Source of the DNA: Spinacia oleracea
Taxonomy: Eukaryota > Streptophyta > Magnoliopsida > Caryophyllales > Amaranthaceae
Direction: 5' to 3'
Assembly (NCBI RefSeq): GCF_020520425.1
Contig: NC_079492.1
Span: 60,883,042 to 60,947,041, forward strand
Length of the DNA stretch: 64,000 nt
The position numbers were made by a program, and so were the translations under genes. The notes under the pieces are model-generated. The model ran no database searches. It was not told the origin of the DNA and was given only the letters and a program-made list of their open reading frames with translations. This document shows positions 24,440-36,450 of the stretch, one piece after another. Position 1 is the first letter of the stretch. Every line of letters begins with the position of its first letter.

Positions 24440-25155
24440 AGCGAGTTTGTCAAACAACAAACCTTGTAGTCCTTAAGCGCAACAGTCAACACACAAACAA
24501 TGAGATGGCCATTGGTAGATCATATATGGATTTGAGCAAGATCATCCATCCTTCATCTGCATAATGAACAAAGAGCACACGAGCTAGTATCACAATCATT
24601 AACCCTTTCGAGACTCTAAATTTAAGGACCTGATTTGGGGAGTTTATCTTCCAACCAAGTCCAAAATATTATATAGGAACACTAAAGTATACCTACAAAA
24701 GAAAATTAACAATTTGTATTAGCATATGAGTCTCATGTTAACTCTTAGTAATAGACTAGAATACTTGATTATGTACGAGATATACCATGTGCCTAAAATG
24801 CGAGCTATATTTTCATAAGAAACAAGGGAAAAGTGACAATGTCAACACCTAAATAAAGTACAAATCCAGAAAATAATCCCAATTTTAATATAGCAATTGT
24901 TTCAGTGTTAAACGATCATTCAATTTGGCACCATTCTCAACCTGCAATATTTTTAAGAAACAATTTATTAAAAGTGGATAGGAATTCAACCGAAATTCAA
25001 AAATGCAAGTGAAATGAACTATTTTAACTTACCGGGTAGATACCAACTGGAACAAAATCAGCGATAACAGTTTTAGACCCCTTTGAGGCTGCTTTGGGGC
25101 GGAAGTTCTTGAAAATCGGTAACTTATGGAAATAAAATCGCAATTTATATTGTTG
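24440..25155 (-). pseudogene. ENT copy 5: partial nucleoside transporter pseudogene
   Basis: Colinear with copies 1 and 3: blocks at 24450-24570, 24570-24690 and 24990-25140. It ends in the third TIR-like insertion, which is itself cut by the LINE at 25329. Any 5' part of this copy was displaced beyond the nest and is not in the window. Confidence 0.72.
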
Positions 25156-25328
25156 ACAAGGGTGCATAGTCCTCTACATACACCCTTTACCAAAATACAC
25201 TAGTTTGATAGCTTTTGCATTTTTTAGGGATAAAAACTGAAATCAAAAAAAATTAATCGATTTATGCATTTAATAATTAAATAAAATTAATGCTACTAGA
25301 TTTTGCGCCTAACTAATTCCTACCCAAC
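25156..25328. mobile_element. TIR-like insertion 3, cut by the LINE
   Basis: The left end matches insertions 1 and 2 (ACAAGGGTGCATAGTCCTCT). The match stops after CCTACCCAAC, where LINE sequence begins. The other end is not in the window. Confidence 0.45.
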
Positions 25329-25400
25329 ACTACTAACTGCCACAGCAGCCAACACAACATCTAGCAGCTAACAAACTAGCTACACACAACTACACAGCAA

Positions 25401-28400
25401 TTACAAACTGAGAAACCAACTACTGTCCCTCCTGCTCACTTTCTGACTCATGACTACTGTGATCCTAGCTCTCAAAATTTGCTTCAAACTCCACATAACA
25501 GAATGTACCGTTGGCACAGAGTGTTCCCAGAAACTTTGGTTTCTGCTTTTCCAGATCAGATAAACCAGAGCTGCCACACCTGCATACCATACTTGAGTTC
25601 TAAATTTAGAAAACCTCTTCCTTTTAATACTACTAATTACATTCTGCAAGCTTGTACCCGTAATCTGAATACCAAGCCATTCAGTAAGGCCTTGCAGACA
25701 CAGCAGACTGTATTGACAGTTGAAAAATAGGTGCTCATGAACTTCATCACCTTGCTTGCATATTAAACATTCAACAGAAGTGCTAATCCCCAATTTTGCT
25801 AGATTAGCTGTAGTCTGCAGCTACCTTGCATAGCCAGCCAACAAATAAACCTGTGTTTTGGCACATTCAATCTATTCCAAACGACCTTATCCCACTGAAT
25901 ATGAGGTTTATCACCAGTTAGCTTACCATATACCTGCTTCACAGAATAGTGTGTCATGTTTTTAAGATCATTCTGAGAGTACACTTGCTTCAACTGATCC
26001 CTTGCTGCACAAATTCTTCTCCAATACCAACTTGCAGAAGCATTAGGTTGGTATTCCCACCAATCCCCATCCTTGAGATATACTGAATTAATCCACTTAA
26101 TCCATATGTTATCCTGCTTATTGGTGATCGCTTACACATATTTCCCCATACTAGCTATGTTCCAAGTGAGCACATCCCTAAACCCCAAACCACCCTCCTG
26201 CTTAGGAGAGCAAACCTTTTCCCAAGCTATGTTACTTGGCCTGTTACTGTATGCTTGTCCACTCCATAAAAATGCCCTACATATTCTGGTAATATCAAGG
26301 AGTACACTCTTAGGAAGAATGTAAACCTGAGCCCAATACATATGCAAGCTCAATAGCACTGAATTAATAAGCTGCATTCTTGCAGTGTAGGATAGATTCC
26401 TAGTGCTCCACATTTTAATCCTTGCTGTCATTTTGTCCACCAAAACATCACATTTGCCTGCAGAAATCTTTTTAGAACAAATAGGTACCCCTAGGTACTT
26501 GAAAGGCAGAACACTTCTAACAAACCCAGAAGCTTCCACCATTCTTGTCACATCAGCATCAGCCATGCCATGACAATAGACAACAGATTTGCTTTTTTAG
26601 CCAACAGACCAGATGACTTTGAAAACAGGGCAAAAGCTTGAAGGAGGGAATAAATGGAAGGATAATCCCCTTTACAACACAAGATAAGGTCATCAGCAAA
26701 ACAAAGATGAGTGATTTTAAGATCTTTACACCTTGGGTGGAATTGAAATTGAGGCAATTCAGTCAACTTATGCAGAATTCTGGATAGATATTCCATGCAT
26801 ATAACAAACAACAGGGGTGACATAGGGTCACCTTATTTCAATCCTCTCTTTGACTTAAAGAAACCATGCATTGATCCATTGATCATAAGAGAAAACATGG
26901 GGGTTGTGACACAAGTCATCACCAGTTTCACAAATTTATCAGGGAAACCTAGAATCTCCAACATCTCTTGAAGAAAACACCAATCAACTGTATCATAAGC
27001 CTTTTGTAAATCCACTTTCAACAAACAACTTGGCTTAACTGACTTCCTTCCATAATGTGTAACCAGATCCTGAATTACCATGATATTATGGACAATGTAC
27101 CTTCCATGCACAAACCCTCCTTGATTCTCAAGTATCAAGTCTGGTAACACTTGTCTTAACCTCCCACATAGCACCTTAGTGACACACTTATACCGGGTGT
27201 TGCAACATGAAATAGGCCTAAACTCACTCACATTTTTTGGACACTTTGTTTTTGGAATTAAGGTGATTACTGTGTGATTAATCTCCTTTAAGAGTTTACC
27301 ACTATTCAGAACATCAAGCACAGCATTGATTACCTCATCACCTACAATATGCCAAACATCTTTGTAGAAAAAGGAGCCAAAGCCATCTGGACCAGGAGCT
27401 TTAGTACCTGGAATAGAAAACAAGGCATTCTTCACTTCTTCTTTAGTGTAGTCAGCAGTAAGAATTGTTCTATGTTGGTCTGTAATCACAGGGCCATTCA
27501 ACATAATCTCCTTGAACACAGGCTTCCTGTCAACTTGATTAGTGCCAAGAAACTTCATATAATATTCTAGGAAAGCAACAGAAACTGTATCAGTTGTATC
27601 TTGCCATTTCCCATGCATATCATGTATGCTGTATACCTGATTCTACACATTTCTGGTCTTGATACTCTGATGAAATAATGCAGTGTTTTCATCTCCAGCT
27701 TTAATCTAATCCAGCTTGGCTTTTTGTTTTAAGAAATGCATGTACACCTGATGATGCCTTTTGTATTCCTTGATTGCAGTTAACTCCAATTCAGCTAACT
27801 CTAAATCAGTAGGATTAGAGAGCATAGCTTTCTGGGCCTCCATCAGTAACTGGTGAGCTTTAATATCAGCAGCTTGGATATCAGTGAATCCAATTTTATT
27901 AAGCTCCTTCAAAGCAGATTTAATCTTCTTTAATTTAGAAACTAGCACATACATCTTGCTTCCATTAATCTGCTCACTCCATACATCTTGAATGATGCCA
28001 TTGAAATTAGGAGTTGTCTTCCACATTGTGAAGTATCTGAATGGTTTCCTTCCACTTGCAACCCTTGGATACACAGTGAGAAGCCCAGGGGAGTGATCAA
28101 ACTCACCTTCACTCATAAAACACACCTCTGCATCCTTATAAACATTATGCCAAGCTGGATTAGCCAACACTCTATCCAGTTTAGAGAACACTCTAGCACT
28201 TCCCAGCTGTTTATTATTCCAGGTGAACATATTCCCCACACATTTCACATCCTCCATACAAAAATCATGCATACACTCATTAATGTCAGCAATTTCAGCT
28301 TGCCTCACAGGAGCACCAATTCTCTCCTCACTAGTCATAACACAGTTGAAATCACCACACATGATCCAAGGTTCATGTGTGTTCAGAATCTTTAAATCTC

Positions 28401-28794
28401 TCCATAGCTCCAGTTTCTGCCTACTCTCATTGAAAGCATACACAAAAGTACAATAAAATCCATCTTTACCACTCATAGGAATGACATGGCAATGAATGAA
28501 TTGAGCTGTAACATCTAGAATACTCACAGTGAAACTGCCTGGTTTCCAAGCAACTACAATCCTTCCACCTTTATGAAAACTAACATTCCCAGTGAAACAC
28601 CAATTTGTGAACACTCTTTGATAAAGTTTAAAAAGATTGATACCCTTCACCTTATGTTCAAGGAGCCCAACCAACCCAATATAAAACTGTTGGATGAACC
28701 TTCTCACTTCATCCTGTTTTTTAATTGAGATGATGCCCCTTACATTCCAACTGAGTACTCTGTCCATGAGATAGTGAAGGGTCCCCCCCTCCAC
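25401..28794 (-). pseudogene. LINE ORF2 (endonuclease-reverse transcriptase), broken
   Basis: Minus order: apurinic-type endonuclease at about 27950-28770 (VLSWNVRGI; MCGDFNCV; FTWNNKQ; SKLDRVLAN; FDHSP), then reverse transcriptase at 26600-27618 (KAPGPDGFG; TLIPKTKCP; FRPISCCN; LKVDLQKAYD; catalytic FADD at about 26695), then a zf-RVT-like C-terminus at 25401-25993 (ICKQGDEVHEHLFFNC). In-frame stops at 27706-27708, 27643-27645 and 26833-26835, and a one-base deletion near 26595, divide it. The endonuclease and FADD residues are otherwise preserved. By comparison with family sequence, the stops look like TGG to TAG, CAG to TAG and CAA to TAA changes. Confidence 0.87.
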
Positions 28795-29083
28795 TGAAAC
28801 CTCCCCCTTGTCTCACACTCACTTCTCCACCTGGCACATTATCAGTATTCTCATTTATGCCCTCATTCTGCAAAATATCAAAGGGGTTAGTAACATGTGT
28901 TGGCTCCACAGAATCAACTCTAACCCTAATAGGCCTCAATGCTCTTTGAAATCCCTCTTGATCCACCTCAATAACTGGGTTAACAACATGTTGAGGTTGT
29001 GCATCCCCTTGCTTCTGTTTCTGAACCCATACTTTCCTACTTTTACCCTGCCTACAATCAGTTCCAACATGCCCCACCATATT
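28721..29083 (-). pseudogene. LINE ORF1 C-terminal fragment
   Basis: The minus-strand frame begins inside a CCHC zinc knuckle (GHVGTDC), followed by a low-complexity tail, and overlaps the start of ORF2 in another frame. The knuckle's first cysteines are cut off by the insertion of Element C. ORF1 proteins of this type bind the LINE RNA. Confidence 0.65.
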
Positions 29084-29365
29084 TGTAACACCCTAATAAT
29101 TCCTTGCTTTTATAAAACCATTTTCCAACTTAAAATAAAGGAATTATAAAGTATTACCGCCACCGTGATAACGGTTAAGGCTAGTACTAGAATTACGCAG
29201 CGGAATTTAATGACAACTAACTTTTCAAAAACATAAATAATAAATTATCGAGGCCTCCTACAAGTTGGAACCATAACGGCCCAAAAACCAAGGTATTAAA
29301 TGTTCAACAAATTCAAAACATAATTAAAGTATAGATAAAATAGTTTTAAAGTACGAAAGCATGCA
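29084..29365 (-). repeat. Element C 3' LTR, left part
   Basis: Begins TGTAACACCCTAATAATTCC, the reverse complement of a Tekay-type LTR end; compare TGTAACACCCCGAC at 3707. It is interrupted at 29365/29366 by Element D and resumes at 55977, with ATGCA on both sides. The five bases before it (ATATT, 29079-29083) would be Element C's target duplication; the partner is not in the window. Confidence 0.75.
29361..29365. repeat. Target site duplication of Element D, left copy (ATGCA)
   Basis: ATGCA directly before the LTR, matched by ATGCA at 55972-55976 directly after the other LTR, 26.6 kb away. Confidence 0.92.
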
Positions 29366-30589
29366 TGTAATACCCCGAAATTTTAAATTCGAATTATTAA
29401 AATTAAAAATATTTATTAACTTGATTTCGTTTTAATTAAATTACGGATAATCGAATTTCGTTATTTTAATCGTTTTTACGATTTATTTTAAACGACGAAT
29501 TTATAAACTGAAATTATTTATTTTTCGTTAACGATAATTTATTTATTTTTAAGGAATTATTTTAATTAAACATTTTTATTTTAGCAATTTCTGAAAATTA
29601 ATTACAATTTCTGAATTTTTGCCAAATATTGTGAAATTAATTAATTAATAAAAAAAAAAAAAAAAAGAAAAGAAAATTAATTTTTTTGCTTGCTCTCCAC
29701 GCTCAAACCAGGAAGTCAATACTTCCTTCCTTCCCTCAAATTCTGTCCAAGTTCACTCCTTGGAGCCCAAGGAATGCACCTTGTTCTTCACTCTTCTTGA
29801 TTTTATAATCAGACAACAATTCCATTTTGTTTCTCAACCAAAATCAATTTACAAAACTGAGAAGCAATTCCTCCTTGTTCCTCCAATTGCTCGAACCACC
29901 ACCAACAACAACAACCACCTCAACCACCGTGCACCACCATCCTCACCACCACTCCACCGCCCCGCATCTCCCGACCACCCAGAACCACCGAACTCCACCA
30001 CCCCACCACAACTCCCTCCCCTGCTCTCTCCTCCTCTCGCGTCCCCTGCCACACCCCCCTGTTTCTCCCTTTTCCCCGCCTCGCCGCACCAATCAACCAC
30101 CACCATCGTCGCCTCACCTCCGGCGCCGCGCCAAACCACCGAGCCACCTAGCCACCTCCCTCCTCTTTCTCCTCCTCCTCGTTCGTTCCCTTCCCCTTCC
30201 CCTGTTCGCGCACCCTTTTCCTCCCCCTTGAGCCGTCGTTGTCAGCCACCACCCACACCGTCACCTCCAGCGCGGTTTCGCGGTGCTGCTCCGCCCAGCC
30301 GACCACCCTTCCCTTCCTTCCTCCTTTCTTCCCTCCCCTGGTCTTCTTCGTGCCCCGTTCCGTGTTCTTGCTCCCAGAAAACCAAAAATCAGGTTTCAAA
30401 TGAATCCATGATTTTATTTACCTCAAACCCAATCTAAGGTTGGGCCATTTTGGCTTGGGCCTTGGTGAGTTAAAAACTGAATTGCATATTCAGAATTTCA
30501 AATTACTAATAGGCTTGCCTTAATAAATTTTCAAGATTTAGTTATTTTCCAATCAAATTATTATTTTTCAAGTAGAAATATGTATATAT

Positions 30590-30592
30590 ATG

Positions 30593-30662
<70 letters not shown>
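30590..30662. repeat. (AT)n microsatellite in Element D 5' LTR
   Basis: TA repeat with interspersed TG. The matching array in the 3' LTR is at about 54199-54270. Confidence 0.95.
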
Positions 30663-30666
<4 letters not shown>

Positions 30667-32125
30667 ATTTCTGGTTTTAACTAAATAAAGTCACTAGCTT
30701 GGATTAATAAAAGTGGAATATAAATAATATTTTCATGGAAATCGATTTATAAAATATATATGTATTTCGATTGAAAATTCGATTAATAATAACATTTTCG
30801 TTAAATTTCGAAAGTATAATTTTATTAAAAATTCGTTATTTATATTAAAACTCGTTATTTATAAAATTCATTGCTTATAAAATTTATGATTTTATAAAAT
30901 ATTGATTTTAAATTATATTATCGATTTAACTAAAATAAGTTACTAAATGGATTTATCAAGGACAAAATTTAAAAAAGATTTTCGTGTAAATTAATTAAGG
31001 AAAATATATATATATTTCGATTGAAATTTCAATTAATTATATTCTTCAGGCGTTTAATTATATTTTCATTAAAACTATGAAATTATATTTTTTTTTTCAA
31101 CATTATTATTAGAAAATTGGTTAATTATAAAGTTTCGAAATTATTAAGTTAAATTATTTATCATTTTGGTACAAATTCAATTATTTAATATTTTTAAAGA
31201 AATTGGACTCGGAGCTCAGGATGAACGAACCAACGAAAATCCTTAGCAAAGTCGTGGAAGTGAGGTAACGGCTATTGCTAGTACCCGCAATCCCCTTATA
31301 AATGCATTATGAAATTATGACGTTATGATTAGATTTATGAATTAAATGTTTTGACATGTTTTATGGATTGTGGGAATGAATTATGATTTGTTTGAATTAT
31401 TCTTTATAATATGATTCGATTGAGTTTTCTCATAAAATGATGTTTATATGATGCGTTGAATGAAATGATGTTTTATGGATCCCAGGATCTAAATGATATT
31501 TTATGATATAAAATGAGTTATGTTATTTCAACTGAAATACAAGCCAAGGCTTGGTAAAAATACATAAAACATGATAAATGAAAGTGAAAGACCTGGTTTG
31601 TCTGACGGTATATAAACTACCATCTTCCTATCTATCGGTCATGCATGCACCACGGACACCTGTCCACCCATGGATCACGAGCCAAGGCTCCCATGGTTTA
31701 TGAGCCCAGGCTCAGGGCCCAGGCCCATGTTACGATGATGAGCCCAGGCTCTTATGGGCCCAGGCCCAGTGGAGAATTCCTTCACGGTTCGTACTTGCCG
31801 ACAACTAGCATGTTAAATTGCAAAGTTTATGAATGAATTAAATACGATGTTTTATTAAATGTTTTACCTATTCTATTCTCCCTGTGTTATTAAATAAAAT
31901 GAATTGAAATGAATTTACGCTGCTAGAATAGTTCGTTACTGAGTCTTCGGCTCACCGTTTTTGTTTTCTGTTTTAGGTACTGATGGGGACGATGGAGACG
32001 AGTAGTGGCGAGGAATTTCACTTTAATATCATCCACCTACTTTATGCTTACAGTTTTAATAGTTTAATAGTTTAATTAAAGACTCTTAGTAAGTTATGTA
32101 CTTTCTTTTTAATAATATTAAGGAT

Positions 32126-32129
32126 TATA

Positions 32130-32217
<88 letters not shown>
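32126..32217. repeat. (AT)n microsatellite near end of Element D 5' LTR
   Basis: TA repeat interrupted once by ATACATAT. The counterpart at 55731-55831 is longer. Confidence 0.95.
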
Positions 32218-32220
<3 letters not shown>

Positions 32221-32360
32221 AGTATTTAATAGCATATGATTGATGGTTGCCTTGTAATTTCCAAAAAGGAAGTTACGGCAGGTAATGTCCCGACCAATTA
32301 GGTTAATTCCGCTGCTAATTATGATCTAATAATTGAATTAGAGGTCGGGGCGTTACAGTT

Positions 32361-32374
32361 TGGTATCAAGAGCA
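32361..32374 (+). other. Primer binding site of Element D (initiator tRNA-Met type)
   Basis: TGGTATCAAGAGCA three bases after the LTR; the usual plant site TGGTATCAGAGC with one extra A. Confidence 0.8.
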
Positions 32375-32586
32375 AAGGTTCTGGACCATAAGTGCTAAAC
32401 CTTACGGGTTTTCGCACGAATAGAATTAATTAGGCTTTAAGTAAAGAATTTTAAGGAATGAGTTAAAAAGCATTTTCTAAAATCCTGCTAAGTTAAAATG
32501 AATATGAGTGTGAGTGTAGGAACGGGATCAAAGGGTTTATTTTATATTATTATTTCGCTTCAATCTGATAAGATATGTTATGCAGA

Positions 32587-34298
32587 ATGTCGACCATTGA
32601 TGCTATCAACGATGTTACCAACGGAGCTCGCAACGAGCATCATGTTCACGACGATAACGACATTACTCACGAGGAGTATGTCCATGTTAATGGCCACGAG
32701 GAAAGGATGGAACGATTGGAAAATGTGGTGCAATGTTGGCCGAATTAGTCCATGATTCTCGGAAAAAGAAAGATGTTAGTGGGAACGAGAGCGCAACGAT
32801 GTTCAAGAACTTTTCGTCGCTCAACCCACCGTCCTATGGTGGCAAGCCCGATCCAGTTGAGTTCGAGGATTGGATAAGTCGCATTGATCAGTTGTTTGAA
32901 ACCCTGCAGTGCCCTGAGACATGGAGAGTTGATTTCGCAGTGTTTTACTTGACGGGTCAAGCAGGATTATGGTGGAAAGTTAACAAGGAACGAAAGAATG
33001 GGCCTGGATTTGGTTGGAACGAACTACAGAAGTTCATGAGAGACAAGTTTTATCCACCCTCCTTGAGGAAACAAAAAGAAGATGAATTTCTACACTTGCA
33101 ACAAGGAACAATGAGCGTGTTGGAATACGCAAATAAGTTTATGGAGTTGTCAAGGTTTGCACCAGACTTGGTGTCGACAGAGCAGTCCAGGATGAACCGT
33201 TTCGAGCGAGGTCTGCACCTTAAGTACCAGGATAGGTTGTCCACTCAGAGGTTTACTTCATACCAGGATATGGTTGATATTGCAGCTAATGTAGAGCGAG
33301 TGGTACTGCTTCGAGAAGCAAAGAATGTTGGGTATAAAAGGAGAAATGAAAACCAAAGTCAAGGAGGAGCAAAGAAGCGTAACCAAGGCTATCAGGGAAA
33401 TCAAAGGAGGAACGATGTTGGAAACAAAGGACAAGGTTATCGTGGAAACCAGAATAATAGGGCGCAAGAATGTGCCAAATGTGGGAGAAGAGGCCACATC
33501 AAGAGTGAATGCCGTGTAGGATCGAACACTTGTTTTCGATGTGGGAGCCATGATCATTACATCAGAGATTGTCCGAAGCAGGTAACCCCAACCACGAGAG
33601 GACCAGTTTCAACTAACAACGATCGTGGTCGGAACAACAACAACACAGGAGGTTCAAACCGCAACCCACCCCGACCACCGCCAGCTGGAAGAATTTTTGT
33701 GATGAGACAGGATGAGGCAGATGAGAATGATAATGTTATCACCGGTACCTTCTCTATCCATTCTTTACCAGCCCATGTTCTTTTTGATTCTGGAGCTTCA
33801 CATTCCTTTATTTCTCCATTGTTTGCAAAATATTTAAATTTGAAACCATGTTGTGACTTTCATGCTATGAGTGTTTCCCTTCCTAGTGGAGAAATTGTGA
33901 AATGTAGAACCATGTATAAGAATTGCCCTATTGTAATAGAGAAAGTTGAGTTTCGAGCAAACTTAATAGCTTTTGACCTATCTGAATTTGATGTAATCTT
34001 GGGAATGAATTGGTTGACTAGGTATGAAGCTAACCTTAATTGTTCGAGGCAAAGTGTGACCCTTAAAACGCCAGATGGAGATAGAGTTTCATTCCATAAG
34101 TTAGTAAGAAAACCAACTATTCAAATTGTCCATGCTTTGAGAGCACGTAAAATGATTGAGAGTGGTTTATCTGGTTATCTGTGTAGTGTTATTGACTTAA
34201 ATACCTCTGGACCTTCCATTACCGACATACCTGTTGTTTGTGAGTACCCCCATGTCTTTCCAGAAGAAATACCTAGTATACCCCCACCAAGAGAGTAA
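32587..34298 (+). pseudogene. Element D gag-protease, broken
   Basis: Gag begins at ATG 32587 (MSTIDAINDVTN). A one-base loss near 32732 shifts the frame, which then continues from 32733 for 521 residues. It holds a retrotransposon gag domain (about 32840-33270; FYLTGQAGLWWKV; FMRDKFYPP), a basic glycine-rich linker, two CCHC zinc knuckles (CAKCGRRGHIKSEC and CFRCGSHDHYIRDC, 33472-33580) and an aspartic protease with DSGASHSFIS at about 33787 and ILGMNWL at about 34000. An in-frame TAA at 34296-34298 separates it from reverse transcriptase. Confidence 0.92.
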
Positions 34299-35094
34299 AA
34301 TTTCAACATTGAATTAATTCCAGGATCCACCCCTATTTCTAAGGCACCATATAGAATGGCACCAGCTGAATTACAAGAATTAAAGAAACAATTAGACGAG
34401 TTACTTGAAAAAGGATATATTCGACCTAGTGTTTCACCTTGGGGAGCCCCTGTCTTGTTTGTGAAGAAAAAGGACGGAACTATGAGGCTATGCATAGATT
34501 ATCGAGAGTTAAACAAGATTACCATTAAGAATAAGTATCCTTTACCCCGTATTGATGATTTGTTTGACCAACTTTGAGGTGCAAAGTGTTTTCTAAGATT
34601 GATTTGAGGTCAGGTTACCATCAACTTCGAATTAAACTTGAGGATATTCCAAAGACAGCCTTTAGAACCAGATATGGTCACTATGAGTTTGTTGTGATGC
34701 CTTTTTGATTAACCAATGCGCCAGCTGTATTTATGGATTTGATGAACCGTATTTTTAAACCATACCTTGATAAGTTTGTAGTTGTTTTCATTGATGATAT
34801 TTTGGTATATTCTAAGAGTAATGAGGAACACGAGGAGCATCTGAGAAAAGTGTTAGATATGTTGATTGAAAACCAGTTATATGCTAAGTTGTCGAAATGT
34901 GAATTCTGGCTTAAGGAAATATCATTTTTAGGTCATATTATCTCTGAGAAAGGTGTATCTGTTGATCCTGAGAAAATAAAAGCAATTGTGGAATGGCCTA
35001 GACCAACTAATGTACCTGAAGTACGGAGTTTTATGGGTTTAGCTGGATACTATCGAACATTCGTTCAAGATTTTTCTAAGGTTGCCTTACCCAT
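34299..35094 (+). pseudogene. Element D reverse transcriptase, broken and interrupted
   Basis: Same reading frame after the [23 protein letters not shown] and LCIDYRELN (34356-34577). Then TGA at 34575-34577 where an arginine is expected, a one-base loss near 34590, TGA at 34706-34708 in the PFGLTNAP motif, and the catalytic strand [11 protein letters not shown] near 34787. The frame runs into Element E at 35095, after the codons for ALP. Five bases (CCCAT) are duplicated, and pol resumes at 50785. Confidence 0.92.
35090..35094. repeat. Target site duplication of Element E, left copy (CCCAT)
   Basis: CCCAT before the Copia 5' LTR; CCCAT again at 50785-50789 after the 3' LTR. Removing the Copia and one copy rejoins the gypsy frame at ALPITRLVRKN. 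Confidence 0.95.
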
Positions 35095-35406
35095 TGAAGG
35101 AAATAATGCCCTTGGTCCAAGTATGCATTCAATGTTAAGTCTAATAAATGCGGTTCAGTATTAATCAACAAGTTAATAATTCAGTGAGATCAAGTGAGCT
35201 GAATGCCTAGCTAGAGGCCGCTTCAGTTCAAGTGGAATTAATGATATTAATCCACAGCTTACTCTTGACTGAACCCGTAGGGTCACACAAATAGTACGTA
35301 AACGGATCAAGTATTTAATGGCATTAAATACTCCATCTATGGATATTCGGAATCGACGGATCTTGGTTTCAGTGGGAGCTGAGATCGTCACAGGCAAGAA
35401 AAGAAT

Positions 35407-35690
35407 GCTCCGGAAACGATGATATTACCGGAAACGGAAATATGGATCGTATCGGAAATGTAAATATTATCCAAGTCGTAGATGTTGCCGGAAACGGAAA
35501 CATGGTACGTATCGGAAAATATTATCGGAAACGGAAATATTGTCAGAATCGGAAATATTATCGGAATCGGAAAATAATTCCGGAAACGGAAATATTAAAT
35601 ATTTGTTCGAAACGGAAATTAATTGCGGAATCGGAAATATTAAATATTGTTCGTATCGGAAATAAATTCCGGAATCGGGAATTTAATCGG
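35407..35690 (+). repeat. CGGAAACGGAAATATT tandem array in U3 of Element E
   Basis: About 18-bp units combining CGGAAAC/CGGAATC with GGAAATATT. The 3' LTR array (about 49720-50040) has one extra 36-bp stretch, i.e. two units, near 49853-49888. Confidence 0.85.
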
Positions 35691-36072
35691 AAGCGCGTCG
35701 TACGAATTAGCATCGGACGAGATTTGCTAGACGAAGGCCCAGCACGAAGCCAGGCCTACACTCAGCAAGCCCAAGCGCCCAAAAACACGCTGCCAAGCCA
35801 CGCCCGGTCCAGCGCAAGGCCAGGCCCAGCAATGGCCTTGGCGCGCGCGCGGGGCTGCGACGAGTGGGCTGGCGCTGTGCGTGGGCCGCAAGGCCTGCGT
35901 GCGGTGCTAGCGTATCACTCGAAGTGTGTTACTCGAATCCTAAGGCTACCGGGATTTGTCATATGATTAAATCTAATCCTAAAAGATTTAGTTTGTTTAA
36001 TTAGAGTCCTAGTAGGATTATAATTAAATAAATTAGTATCCTAATAGGATTCCAAATCGTTTTCCATAACTC

Positions 36073-36080
36073 TATAAATA
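36073..36080 (+). promoter_or_regulatory. LTR TATA box, Element E 5' LTR
   Basis: TATAAATA followed by GGTGCC, in the context expected for a plant LTR promoter. Repeated at 50422-50429 in the 3' LTR. Confidence 0.65.
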
Positions 36081-36436
36081 GGTGCCTAGGGTCACATATT
36101 TACACAGAGTATTCAAGTATTCAAAGTGATTTTTGAGAGCAAATATTCAGTCATACAATTGCCTAATAAGTGCCGAAAATTCTAAGTACCTTAAGGGCGA
36201 TCCTAGTTGGTCAAGCTTAAGGCGGATCCGGACGTGTTGTGGACTATCTACGGAGGGATGACACTTGGAGTCCTAAAGACTTGTTCTTGTTCGGTTCGGG
36301 CGCAGCTAGGGAAGGCACGCAACAAAGAGTATGCATCTAAACTATGCTAAATGATTATGTGTAAATAATATGCTTTCCTGGCTTTATGGTTTTTCCGCAT
36401 GATTTATGAATTGTCATATGTATCATAACCTAACAG

Positions 36437-36450
36437 TGGTATCACGAGCC
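36437..36450 (+). other. Primer binding site of Element E
   Basis: TGGTATCACGAGCC one base after the LTR; the initiator tRNA-Met type with one extra base. Confidence 0.7.

Larger units (their letters stand above)
25329..29083 (-). mobile_element. L1-type LINE, truncated by Element C
   Basis: Minus-strand non-LTR element: the end of ORF1 with a zinc knuckle, then ORF2 with endonuclease, reverse transcriptase and a C-terminal zinc-binding domain. It broke a TIR-like insertion of the ENT array at 25329. No poly-A tail is visible as a T-run at its left edge. Its 5' part is cut off at 29083 by the LTR of Element C. Confidence 0.88.
29366..32357 (+). repeat. 5' LTR of Element D (2992 bp)
   Basis: Nearly identical to 52981-55971. 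It contains a CCACC-rich stretch (about 29890-30330) with long open frames that lack a nearby ATG, AT microsatellites (about 30590-30662 and 32126-32217) and a GAGCCCAGGCT/GGGCCCAGGCC short repeat (31680-31770) that is 13 bp longer here than in the 3' LTR. Confidence 0.93.
35095..36435 (+). repeat. 5' LTR of Element E (1341 bp)
   Basis: Contains the CGGAAACGGAAATATT array (about 35407-35690), a GC-rich block (about 35740-35910) and a TATA box at 36073. The transcript start is probably near 36100. Confidence 0.94.

Noticed and set aside
29760-30437. Proline-rich open frames of 225 codons in both Element D LTRs (also 53376-54053), and a 299-codon one in Element A's LTR (5189-6088), as possible LTR-encoded proteins
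   Set aside because: The Element D frames have no ATG near their start, overlapping open frames exist in other registers and on the other strand, and CCACC-rich sequence lacks stops by composition. Similarity between copies follows from LTR identity. Only the Element A frame has an ATG.
30590-30662. Long AT repeats as a possible replication origin or matrix-attachment site
   Set aside because: They are simple microsatellites inside LTRs, differ in length between the two LTRs, and nothing else supports a special role.
35442-35966. Open frame across the CGGAAACGGAAATATT array (also 49755-50315)
   Set aside because: The repeat unit translates without stops. It lies in U3, upstream of the TATA box.
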